The position numbers were made by a program, and so were the translations under genes. This document shows positions 7,719 to 14,904 of a stretch of 27,770 nt of DNA, one piece after another. This stretch comes from CAZIKB01 sp964539665 (GTDB lineage Bacteria; Zhuqueibacterota; Zhuqueibacteria; Oceanimicrobiales; Oceanimicrobiaceae): the NCBI GenBank assembly GCA_964539665.1, contig CAZIKB010000084.1, positions 1 through 27,770 on the forward strand, read 5' to 3'. Every line of letters starts with the position of its first letter. Position 1 is the first letter of the stretch. The notes below the pieces were generated by a model. That model saw nothing but the letters and a program-made list of their open reading frames with translations, did no database searches and had not been told where the DNA came from.

Positions 7719-7828
7719 GTCAAATCTCACAAAGTCGCTGCACAATCAATTAGTGGGTTGATAAAAAGTAAAATCAAACACAGTGCAGCTGAGGGCAGTT
7801 TGGCGGTCTTATATCTATCCTGCTGCTA

Positions 7829-7883
7829 ATCGTTTAAAAGCGGGGCTTTCTCCCGCCTTTACAACAACACCCAGCATGCGGGC
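7829..7883 (-). mobile_element. Small remnant of a second group II intron 3' end
   Basis: On the minus strand, CCCGCATGCTGGG (7882-7870) matches the 3' arm of the same kind of domain V seen at 5911-5934. It is followed by a GTGTTGTTGTAAAGGC linker and a domain VI-like GCGGG-loop-CCCGC hairpin (7856-7840), ending near CGAT (7832-7829). The 5' arm of domain V and everything before it is missing. Same orientation as the larger remnant 2 kb away. Confidence 0.45.
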
Positions 7884-8008
7884 AAGAGCAAATAACAGAT
7901 CAGATGAAAAACAAATTAATTTGCTTTTCATAAATTTACATTATGGTAAAGATTTAGCTGAGCGAGTAAGAAAATATTTGGATAAAATTCAAGGAGGTAA
8001 TTTATATC

Positions 8009-8674
8009 GTGAAAATCAAATTAAGCACTGCGGAAGTAAGAGTGCTCGGTTGCCTCATTGAAAAAGAGCTGACGACGCCGGAGTATTATCCATTAACCCT
8101 AAATGCGCTCCGAAACGCCTGCAACCAAAAATCAAACCGGGAACCTGTGGTGGACTACGATGGAAAAACAGTCGCGCGCAGCCTGGAAAGTTTGCGTGAG
8201 AAAGGTTTAGCTGTTCGCAGCACCGGCGGGGGCAGCCGGGTGCCAAAATACAAACACCACTTTGGCAGCAAGTTTGGATTTAATCCACAGGAAGTAGCTG
8301 TGATGTGTATTTTGATGTTACGCGGGCCGCAAACTCCTGGCGAGATTCGCGGCCGCACTGGCCGCATGTTTACCTTTGAAAATCTCGATGCGGTAGAGGC
8401 GACGCTTGATGGCTTAATATCTCAACCTGAAGAGCCATTTGTAGTCAAACTTGAGCGCCAGCCAGGACGCAAGGAATCCCGGTATGCGCATTTATTTTCT
8501 GGTGAGTTAGAAATAAAAAATGTAGAAACTACCGCGCTTTTAGAACCGGCTACACAGGAAATCCTGGATGAAAATGAAAGAATCACAAAACTGGAAGATG
8601 AGCTTAAAACGCTCCGAATAGAATTTGACGAGTTGAAGCAGCAATTTTTAGAATTTAAAAACCAATTTGAGTGA
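8009..8674 (+). CDS. yceH: YceH-family protein (DUF480)
   Basis: A 221-aa member of the DUF480/YceH family: two winged-helix-like modules of unknown biochemical role. Characteristic stretches are LSTAEVRVLGCLIEKELTTP and YYPLTLNALRNACNQKSNR near the N-terminus, VARSLESLREKGLA, and in the second half LMLRGPQTPGEIRGRTGRM with VKLERQPGRKESRYAHLFSG. The last 40 residues form a heptad-rich coiled coil (ENERITKLEDELKTLRIEF). The start is GTG at 8009, preceded by a strong AAGGAGG (7991-7997). The following membrane-protein gene begins 6 nt after the stop and is probably co-transcribed. Base composition is richer in G+C than the upstream TA strip, suggesting core genome resumes here. Confidence 0.9.
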   Translation: MKIKLSTAEVRVLGCLIEKELTTPEYYPLTLNALRNACNQKSNREPVVDYDGKTVARSLESLREKGLAVRSTGGGSRVPKYKHHFGSKFGFNPQEVAVMCILMLRGPQTPGEIRGRTGRMFTFENLDAVEATLDGLISQPEEPFVVKLERQPGRKESRYAHLFSGELEIKNVETTALLEPATQEILDENERITKLEDELKTLRIEFDELKQQFLEFKNQFE

Positions 8675-8680
8675 TTAACC

Positions 8681-9076
8681 ATGAACCGTCAAAAAATTCT
8701 CAGTATCTGTTTTGTTGTCTACGGACTTATAATGGCCAGCGCTATTTTCTTTGTCTTCATCCCAAACGAAAACATGGTCAGTATCGGCAGGTGGTTCGGT
8801 CTTCCTCACTTCGAGGTTACGACTGTATTTGAGTACATGGCGCGTGGCATGTCCTCTGTTTGTTTCCTGGCTGGCATGATACTTTTGTACATTGGATTAC
8901 ATTTTCAGGAACACCTCAGACTCGTCCGTTTTATAGGATGGCTTGCTCTTCTGTCTGTACCTATGGTCATCTTTATGCATGCGAAAATGCTTACGCCGAT
9001 CTGGTGGAAAGCCGGAGACATCACTGGTGTTCTTTTACTGTGCTTTATGTGCTTTGCTACACCTGTACAAAAATAA
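8681..9076 (+). CDS. Small four-helix membrane protein, unknown function
   Basis: A 131-aa hydrophobic protein with about four transmembrane helices: residues 6-27 (LSICFVVYGLIMASAIFFVF), 55-75 (MSSVCFLAGMILLYIGL), 82-102 (RFIGWLALLSVPMVIFM) and 112-128 (GDITGVLLLCFMCFATP). I recognise no family. It follows yceH by 6 nt, so it is likely in the same operon. Four Cys lie in or near the helices, but no CxxC motif is present. Confidence 0.65.
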   Translation: MNRQKILSICFVVYGLIMASAIFFVFIPNENMVSIGRWFGLPHFEVTTVFEYMARGMSSVCFLAGMILLYIGLHFQEHLRLVRFIGWLALLSVPMVIFMHAKMLTPIWWKAGDITGVLLLCFMCFATPVQK

Positions 9077-9306
9077 AATTCGCAATACTGCCAATTCAAT
9101 CATAAACCAGTTTGCCGTGTTTGTCCCGGCATGAGATTACTTTGTCACTTTGTTCTTTTCAGGAAACACAATACCCCCTTTGTCCCTCATTTTTAAGAGG
9201 GAATTTTAAAAGCTTAAGTCGACGACAACTCGTTAAGCGAGAGAGAAATTCTACTATGATAACTAATGTTTGAACGAAAACATCATAATCGAAAGGAAAA
9301 TTTATA

Positions 9307-10053
9307 ATGAGTGAAAGCATTCTTGTGAACCGAGAAAGTCAGCTTGTCATGCAACCCCGCAAAGAGTGGGAAAAACAACTGACCCAATCACCTCATCATA
9401 TTGGCAAAAGGCTCACCTTCATGTCAAAAAACCATCACCAGGTACGCTATTTTGTGGTCAAAGAGTTGCCATATTTCGGCAAGCCTTTAACGCCTAAGCA
9501 CATATCCGATAATTTGCAGTTACCTCTAACTCAAGTTCAGACTATTCTTGATGATTTAGAGAAACATCTGTTTTTTCTGGCGCGAAATCAGCAGGGAGCT
9601 GTATCCTGGGCCTTTCCCGTTACAGTGGACAATACGCCGCACCATTTAACTTTCAGTACTGGTGAACGGTTAGATGCCGCCTGAGCAGAGGATGCAATTG
9701 CAACGCCTTTCGTGCAAGGGCGATTAAGAGAAGAATATCTTGCTGTTACAATACAAACAGAGTGTGTCCACTGTTCACAACCCATGCAAATCGAAGTTGA
9801 CAGTGAGTTGAAGTATACGGTTAATAACGAAGGCTCTGAGCCACTCGTATTTGAACCGAATGTCAACTGGGATACATTTTCAGAGCCAAATATCATCCAC
9901 GCATATTGACACAATTCCGTATTCTTCTGGTCAGAAGATCATGCGAAAGAATTTCATGCCACATCAACTCAAATTGACGGTACATTCCTGACTTTAGAGC
10001 AATGTGCTTATTCTACCCGGATTGTTCAGAGAGCACTTTTTGCGTTTAAATGA
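9307..10053 (+). CDS. MerB-like (alkylmercury lyase family) selenoprotein with two in-frame UGA (Sec) codons
   Basis: One continuous frame of 249 codons is interrupted only by TGA at 9682-9684 and 9907-9909 and ends at TGA 10051-10053; ATG 9307 has an AAAGGAAAA site. The product (248 aa) follows the MerB plan: a helical/winged N-terminus (about 45-95), a TPHHLTF strand (110 onward; TPHRFEV in MerB), then ERLDAA-U-AED, where U126 and D129 match Cys96-x-x-Asp99 of MerB. ECVHC follows at 152-156, then NIIHAY-U-HNS..FFWSEDHA, where U201 matches catalytic Cys159. MerB cleaves C-Hg bonds with exactly this Cys/Asp/Cys set. SECIS-like hairpins follow both UGAs. By inference both catalytic thiols are selenols. 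No mer genes are nearby, so the substrate may not be organomercury. Automatic annotation would see two unrelated short ORFs. Alternative: a pseudogene, unlikely given the positions. Confidence 0.85.
9704..9722 (+). promoter_or_regulatory. bSECIS-like stem-loop for the first UGA
   Basis: CGCCTTT-CGTGC-AAGGGCG forms a 7-bp stem (one G-U pair) with a 5-nt loop whose second base is G. The loop begins 27 nt after the UGA at 9682-9684. Both distance and loop G fit the published bacterial SECIS consensus (loop about 16-37 nt from UGA, G in the first two loop positions). Confidence 0.65.
9923..9938 (+). promoter_or_regulatory. bSECIS-like stem-loop for the second UGA
   Basis: TCTTCT-GGTC-AGAAGA: a perfect 6-bp stem closed by a GGUC loop, the same apical loop as the E. 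coli fdhF SECIS bound by SelB. The loop begins 20 nt after the UGA at 9907-9909. Confidence 0.75.
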
Positions 10054-10107
10054 TTTGTAACCATGGAATCACTATTTAAACAACAATAAAATAGAAAGGA
10101 AGCAACC

Positions 10108-11286
10108 ATGAAAATACGGACTCTGAAAATTGTATTTTTTGTTTTATTCATAACTAACCTTCTTTCTGCACAGGACACAACACTTTTGCCGGGAAAGCCT
10201 GCGGAAGTCAACATGGATGCAACCATTCTGAACGCCGGGGTAGATATGTTCAAGGTAGCTGTTGAAAAAGACAAATTACGCAGCGTTGTGCTTTTGGTAG
10301 CACGCAAAGGGAAAGTAGTCCTGCACGAAGCCATTGGCTGGAAGGACAAAGACAAAGGCATCCGTATTAAAAAAGATGCCATGTTCCGGATGGCTTCCAA
10401 TACAAAACCGGTGGTTGCTACTGGTATCAGTATTCTGGTCGAGGAGGAAAAACTGAGCTTTAACGACAATGTACGCAAACATATCAAATCGTTTGATAAC
10501 TACCGTTCCGGCGCAATAAAAATTCGTCATCTTCTCACCCATACCAGCGGCTTTCGAATTCGTCCGATCTTTTTCCGGCCGTTGATAGAAGAATCGGCTG
10601 AGCACCCGGATGCACCCAATCTGCAGCTTGAAGTCGAACGTTTCGGAACAGCGGGAGCGGATGAGCCGGTGGGAACCTCTTACAGCTACAGCAACGCTGG
10701 ATTTAATACGCTTGGTGCACTCACTGAAATTGCCTCGGGCAAACCTCTGGAACTGTTTCTGAAAGAACGAATCTATTTGCCCCTTGGCATGGTTGACAGC
10801 TACCACCACGAAATAGCGGAAAAACTGGACGGCAAGCTGGATCGAATGTCGGTGGTCTACTACAAGCGGGACGGGAAATGGACAGAAGGCTGGAAGCCGG
10901 GAAATCCACCGCAGTATCCATTTGTACGGGCCTCAGGCGGATTGATTTCGACAGCAATGGATTATGCCATATTCTGCCAGATGTTTCTAAATGGCGGCGT
11001 ATATAATGGCAAGAGAATTCTCACAGAAGAGACCGTAAAACTCATGACCTCGCCGCAGACAGCTTCTATTTACACACCGGAAGAGCTGGCGAATCAGGAA
11101 AGTTTTTATGGATATGGCTGGCGCGTAACACGGGACGGCGTCTTTGCCCATTCCGGCTCGGACGGCACGGCAGCGTGGGTAAATCCCAGTAATGAACTGA
11201 TTGTTCTGGTTTTCACACAAAGTCCCGGGGAACGAAGTATCGGCAGACGCTTTATGCAGTTGGTGCAGGTTTCTATATTCGAGTGA
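10108..11286 (+). CDS. Secreted serine hydrolase, beta-lactamase (class C / PBP4-like) family
   Basis: A 392-aa protein with an N-terminal signal peptide (residues 1-21, hydrophobic core IVFFVLFITNLLSA, cleavage near A-Q). The catalytic set of the Beta-lactamase family PF00144 is present: S97-N-T-K100 (nucleophile and general base), Y194-S-N196, and H348-S-G in place of KTG. Such proteins act in the periplasm as esterases, D-amino-acid peptidases or beta-lactamases; a true AmpC would usually carry KTG, so an esterase or peptidase is more likely. Ribosome site AGAAAGGA precedes ATG 10108. It lies 54 nt after the MerB-like gene and could be co-transcribed with it, without an obvious functional link. 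Confidence 0.88.
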   Translation: MKIRTLKIVFFVLFITNLLSAQDTTLLPGKPAEVNMDATILNAGVDMFKVAVEKDKLRSVVLLVARKGKVVLHEAIGWKDKDKGIRIKKDAMFRMASNTKPVVATGISILVEEEKLSFNDNVRKHIKSFDNYRSGAIKIRHLLTHTSGFRIRPIFFRPLIEESAEHPDAPNLQLEVERFGTAGADEPVGTSYSYSNAGFNTLGALTEIASGKPLELFLKERIYLPLGMVDSYHHEIAEKLDGKLDRMSVVYYKRDGKWTEGWKPGNPPQYPFVRASGGLISTAMDYAIFCQMFLNGGVYNGKRILTEETVKLMTSPQTASIYTPEELANQESFYGYGWRVTRDGVFAHSGSDGTAAWVNPSNELIVLVFTQSPGERSIGRRFMQLVQVSIFE

Positions 11287-11401
11287 TAGGGATTATTATT
11301 CTCTTGACATTTTAAATCAAATAATTTTATTTAAAATAATGAGTTTACGAGACAGATTTTAATACAATCCTTTCTAATAAACATCAATATGAGGTAATTG
11401 A

Positions 11402-11610
11402 ATTAGGACTGAAAATTAGAAAGATTCAAACATGAAATCGAGTAAATCTAATATTAGGAACATTTAAAAAATTGTGCAAATGAACAAACTTCCTAATAAT
11501 AACCATGTTTTGTTCCTAATTTTGGAAATAAAAAAATCATAATTTGACGGCCTAATATTATATTAGACTATTGAAACAGTTTCGTATCTCTTAAAAGAAG
11601 GTGTCCTAAT
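11402..11610 (+). promoter_or_regulatory. Cluster of CCTAAT/ATTAGG sites and palindromes upstream of the 362-aa gene
   Basis: The 322-bp gene-free stretch 11287-11608 carries six copies of ATTAGG or CCTAAT (11402, 11453, 11492, 11515, 11551, 11605). Two lie in palindromes: CTAATATTAG (11448-11457) and CTAATA-TTA-TATTAG (11552-11566). The second follows a TTGACG (11544-11549), a possible -35, so a bound protein would block transcription. The last copy overlaps the start codon. Inverted GAACAAAC/GTTTTGTTC repeats lie at about 11483-11516. The pattern suggests an autoregulated operator region. Confidence 0.45.
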
Positions 11611-12697
11611 GTCTCAATTTGTAACCAACGATATTTTATCCATATGGACTAAAATACTTAAAGAAAACTTCGGTCAAAGTGGATGTTTAATCGAACGTGA
11701 GTACACTTATATAAACAAGCCATTTCCCTTTCTTGCACTCCACATGGGGAAGAAGAACGACGAGTATTTTCTAGACTTGAATAACAACCGGATTTCAAAT
11801 GACAATCTACTAAAAAACATGGAGTTGTTAATTATTAAAGACTTCGAATCCGAGAAAGATCTTAGTTTGCCTGATAGACAAGCTATGAAGGCCTGCTCAA
11901 TTGCAGACCTATTTATTACAAATTATTATGTAGAAATAATCTTAGAATTAGAGATTTTCAAGGATAAACCATTTTCTAATCTTATCTATATCCCTGAGAT
12001 CTGTAAACATATTAGAAAGAAACCTTTATACTTTATTCACTGCTTTGCTCCTAAAAGAAATGACAAGGAAGCAGTGTTAACTCAAAAAATTGGGTATTGG
12101 CTAATACAACACGGCCATGTCCGGGATTTTCAATATGAATCATACATACTGCCTGACCTCCCCGAATTTATCCAATATTTATTGCCGTATAAAGGAGCCA
12201 CAAAACCTCAATCCTACCAAAACGATAGAGATAAAATACAATTATACCAGTATGCAGAAGAATTTTGTAACACAACTCTTATTCCTTCGATCAGTAAAAT
12301 TGTTACACAATCAAAGCAACTCAGATCCAGACAGTCACATGCTTCAATAGCACATATTGAGCGTACACCATTTTCAATTCTCCCGGAGGAGAAAATGGAA
12401 AACAAGATCGTTGAGATTACGGTTAACCGAACAATGATTAACGAGATTAATCCAATCATTCCAACAGAACTGTTCGAATTCTTCCCGCCCAAAGAAGAGG
12501 TCTTTCGATTGGATACATCCAAAGGATATTCAATTAATGCTTACCTAGCGGTTAATAGGCACATTCACAATGAGAGTGGGCAGGAAATGAAGATTCAAGA
12601 TTGGTGGCGGAGTAATAAACCAGAAGTCGGCGATACTCTGGTTTTTGAGAAAATTGCGAATCGACATTATAAAATTAATCTTCGAAAGAGGGGTTAA
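11609..12697 (+). CDS. Unknown 362-aa protein, possible restriction-like protein with C-terminal DNA-binding barrel
   Basis: I do not recognise the family with certainty. The start ATG 11609 follows AAGAAGG. The protein is soluble, with no signal peptide. The C-terminal 95 residues (about 268-362: IVEITVNRTMINEINPIIP..ELFEFFPPKEE, INAYLAVNRHIH, IQDWWRSNKPEVGDTLVFEKI, YKINLRKRG) have the beta-rich pattern and 'W...N.V.PGD' turn of B3/EcoRII-N-like pseudobarrel DNA-binding domains. The middle (DRQAMKACSIADLFITNYYVEIILELEIFK) could be a diverged nuclease core with an acidic pair, but no full motif is visible. AT-rich with isolated context, so possibly acquired. A solitary restriction enzyme or a regulator using the CCTAAT sites upstream are both possible. 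Confidence 0.5.
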   Translation: MSQFVTNDILSIWTKILKENFGQSGCLIEREYTYINKPFPFLALHMGKKNDEYFLDLNNNRISNDNLLKNMELLIIKDFESEKDLSLPDRQAMKACSIADLFITNYYVEIILELEIFKDKPFSNLIYIPEICKHIRKKPLYFIHCFAPKRNDKEAVLTQKIGYWLIQHGHVRDFQYESYILPDLPEFIQYLLPYKGATKPQSYQNDRDKIQLYQYAEEFCNTTLIPSISKIVTQSKQLRSRQSHASIAHIERTPFSILPEEKMENKIVEITVNRTMINEINPIIPTELFEFFPPKEEVFRLDTSKGYSINAYLAVNRHIHNESGQEMKIQDWWRSNKPEVGDTLVFEKIANRHYKINLRKRG

Positions 12698-12792
12698 TCT
12701 TCGCAAGCATCAGCATTCTTATTAATTTGATAATAGGCACACATGAAATTAAAAAATTCTTGAAAAAGTTCAAAATAATTGAAGGAGTTCCT

Positions 12793-13848
12793 ATGAGATA
12801 TATGAAAAATTGTCTGCTTATTTATTTTTTCTTATCATTTGTTCCCAAACTTCACTCACAAAATTCAACAGCTCGTTTCATGTTATGGCAGCCATCTGCA
12901 AGATCCATCTCATTAGGTGGTCTTGGTACTGCCATAGTAGACAACTCATTCGCTGTCTACTACAATCCAGCAGGCTTGGCTTTCTCAAAAGGGATTGATA
13001 TTGTTGGATCTTTCGTGAAACCATTCTCCTTTTTTGAAAATACAATTCATTCCTTATCTGCAGTATCGATGTCTATCAAAGATTATGGAACATTTGCTAT
13101 TTCAGCTAATCGTTTTTGGAGAGAACGACAAGAGATCACTCACAACACTCCAGAAATCGTTGGAATTGATGGAGAAAAATTCAGTTTTTTAAAATCCACT
13201 CATTGGGAGGCCAAGCTCTCTTATGCTACATTACTTAATAGAAATGTTTCTGTGGGTATAAACATAAGTCTATTACGAATCAAACTATCTAATATTGGTG
13301 CTGGTACTGAATTAGAAGGTGGAAAAATATATACTGCTATGTTTGGCGGTGGTTTGCTGATTAAGAACATTTTTCCAAAAGCTACTTTGAAACTTATGCA
13401 TAGGCACCAAAGTAATTTTTTAATGCAACATGCAAATAATCGTGATTACCAAGGAATTTCTATTGGTTTTGCAGTTCTAAATGTAGGTTCAAAAATCATA
13501 TTCATAGATGATGCTCAAAAAGATAATCCACCTACATTGGTTTCCTTAGGATTTGCATATTGGCCTGTATCTTCTAATATTTATAGTATAATGCTGTCCA
13601 CGGATTTCGAAAAGCAGATTTTTGAATCCTCAACACTGGATTATATTCACCTGGGTACTGAGATACGTATATTACACCTTTTTTCAGTTCGAACCGGTTA
13701 TATTCTTGATACAAGTAAGCCATATACTTCTTACTTTTCTTTTGGGGGTGGCATTCATCTTAAGTACTTTTCAATAAATATAGCTAGATATAAACGTTCT
13801 ATTGTACCAACATGGCACTTTGATGGAACTATTTCAGTGGAGATATAA
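12793..13848 (+). CDS. PorV/PorQ-family outer-membrane beta-barrel protein
   Basis: 351 residues from ATG 12793, chosen because GAAGGAG lies 6 nt upstream; an in-frame TTG at 12727 has no such site and would bury the signal peptide. Signal peptide MRYMKNCLLIYFFLSFVPKLHSQ, then the family hallmark ARFMLWQPSARSISLGGLG..AIVDNSFAVYYNPAGLAF. The rest alternates hydrophobic/polar as in a beta-barrel. PorV shuttles type IX secretion (T9SS) cargo at the outer membrane; relatives of this UPF0164/PorV-PorQ type occur widely in Calditrichota and Bacteroidota-related phyla. The next gene encodes a protein with a T9SS-style sorting domain, 2 nt away, supporting a shared pathway. Confidence 0.85.
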   Translation: MRYMKNCLLIYFFLSFVPKLHSQNSTARFMLWQPSARSISLGGLGTAIVDNSFAVYYNPAGLAFSKGIDIVGSFVKPFSFFENTIHSLSAVSMSIKDYGTFAISANRFWRERQEITHNTPEIVGIDGEKFSFLKSTHWEAKLSYATLLNRNVSVGINISLLRIKLSNIGAGTELEGGKIYTAMFGGGLLIKNIFPKATLKLMHRHQSNFLMQHANNRDYQGISIGFAVLNVGSKIIFIDDAQKDNPPTLVSLGFAYWPVSSNIYSIMLSTDFEKQIFESSTLDYIHLGTEIRILHLFSVRTGYILDTSKPYTSYFSFGGGIHLKYFSINIARYKRSIVPTWHFDGTISVEI

Positions 13849-13850
13849 TA

Positions 13851-14252
13851 ATGAATAAATTATGGATATTTATGCTGACAATAATTGCGGTAATGACTCA
13901 GTTTTCTTGTAATGACGAAGTAACATTAATGTCAGCGATTCAAAATGGTGATGAATTAAAAGAGGGTTCAACTGTTCCATTTTTATTATTTCAAAACTAT
14001 CCGAATCCATTTAATCAAAGCACAACAATTACATATCAAGTTGCTGTCCAAATGCACCTTCAGATCACAGTGTTTACCGACGACTGGCAAGAGGTAAAAA
14101 TACTTGTTGACAGCAAACATCAAGCTGGTGAGTTTAAGGTTCAATTTGATGGCAGGAATTCTGAAAATGAACTAATACCAAGTAGTGAATATTTCTATAC
14201 GTTGAATGGGAATGGGTTTACTTTAATACGCAAAATGAAACTAGTAAAGTAG
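13851..14252 (+). CDS. Small secreted protein made almost only of a T9SS-type sorting domain
   Basis: A 133-aa protein. Residues 1-20 form a signal sequence ending ...MTQFSC, which may be a degenerate lipobox with Cys20. After a short linker, residues 43-133 are a C-terminal sorting/FlgD-Ig-like domain: FLLFQNYPNPFNQSTTITYQ, LQITVFTDDWQEVKIL, GEFKVQFDGRNS, SEYFYTLN and the closing RKMKLVK. Normally this domain sits behind a large cargo enzyme or adhesin; here there is none. The gene follows the PorV-like gene by 2 nt, so both are made together. It may be a decoy, a regulator or a minimal surface protein. Confidence 0.8.
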   Translation: MNKLWIFMLTIIAVMTQFSCNDEVTLMSAIQNGDELKEGSTVPFLLFQNYPNPFNQSTTITYQVAVQMHLQITVFTDDWQEVKILVDSKHQAGEFKVQFDGRNSENELIPSSEYFYTLNGNGFTLIRKMKLVK

Positions 14253-14904
14253 TTTAATTCTATATCACAATAAGAAATATAACCTTAGAATCAAACTGAG
14301 GTGAGGATTTCGGTTCTTTTGGTTGGTTTGGTGCTCGATCAAAGCTCGTCTTAAGTTGCAAGTCATGTACTCTCAAAGCCTCTCGTATATGATGCTGTTA
14401 TTATAAGATAACCTTATCTTTACTTTTTAGTCAACTTTTGTCATTTCTGTCAAACAAAAATAGAAAAAAAGTAATGTTTCAGTTATAGTTGGATTTCTAT
14501 TACGACTTCCAGACTGTGTGAAAAGTCAAACTTTGCGGCCCTTGTCATTCAGGAGAAATCTTTTTTAATTGGACGTAAGGTGCTGTTTATTAAAAAGATT
14601 TTTTCAAAATGACATCAAGGTACTGCTGAGCTAAGGAACGTCTCAATTGTACTTTTCACACAATCTGTCCACTCAGTATGAAGTAAATTTTTTATTATGA
14701 GTTAGCTTCATGAAGAGCGAACCATGACAATGCTAATCTCCCATAACTGACATATTACGAAAAAACGTATATTTAAGTTTATTCTTAAATATATTGTTTG
14801 TATTATACGAATTTTAATGTCGATATTATTTTAGATATCTTAATCTTTCGAACACCTGTGCATAGGACTAACAGGTAACTACATTCATTAGGGAATGAAA
14901 ATTT
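14253..14904. other. 652-bp gene-free stretch upstream of the megafusion gene
   Basis: It contains a MITE-like element (14510-14667, separate entry), a near-perfect palindrome AAGATAA-CC-TTATCTT (14405-14420) that could act as operator or weak terminator for the PorV operon, and a perfect 10-bp inverted repeat TATATTTAAG/CTTAAATATA with a 6-nt loop (14769-14794), preceded by TACG/CGTA (14757-14770). No ORF is supported. The promoter of the 2881-codon gene must lie in the last 200 bp, but no consensus boxes stand out. Confidence 0.4.
14510..14667. mobile_element. MITE-like element, 158 bp with 17-bp terminal inverted repeats
   Basis: The ends CAGACTGTGTGAAAAGT (14510-14526) and ACTTTTCACACAATCTG (14651-14667) are inverted repeats with one mismatch. 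Inside, GTCATT (14544-14549) pairs with AATGAC (14608-14613), and AATCTTTTTTAA (14558-14569) pairs with TTAAAAAGATT (14590-14600), so the whole element can fold into one long hairpin. No coding capacity. Target-site duplication is unclear (perhaps TCC). It probably derives from an insertion sequence with these ends elsewhere in the genome. Confidence 0.65.

Noticed and set aside
7783..8061. 92-codon ORF upstream of and overlapping yceH
   Set aside because: It begins in an intron remnant, has no homology I recognise, and runs out of frame into yceH.
8860..9134. ORFs of 60-80 codons overlapping the four-helix membrane protein
   Set aside because: Out-of-frame shadows with protein-unlike composition; the frame at 8681 has hydrophobic helices and a proper start.
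9682..9909. Reading the MerB-like gene as a pseudogene or as two separate short genes
   Set aside because: Both stops are UGA, both replace catalytic Cys positions, the frame is otherwise intact to a natural end, and SECIS-like hairpins follow each.
10276..10809. 177-codon minus-strand ORF inside the beta-lactamase-like gene
   Set aside because: Shadow of the plus-strand gene, which has all catalytic motifs and a signal peptide.
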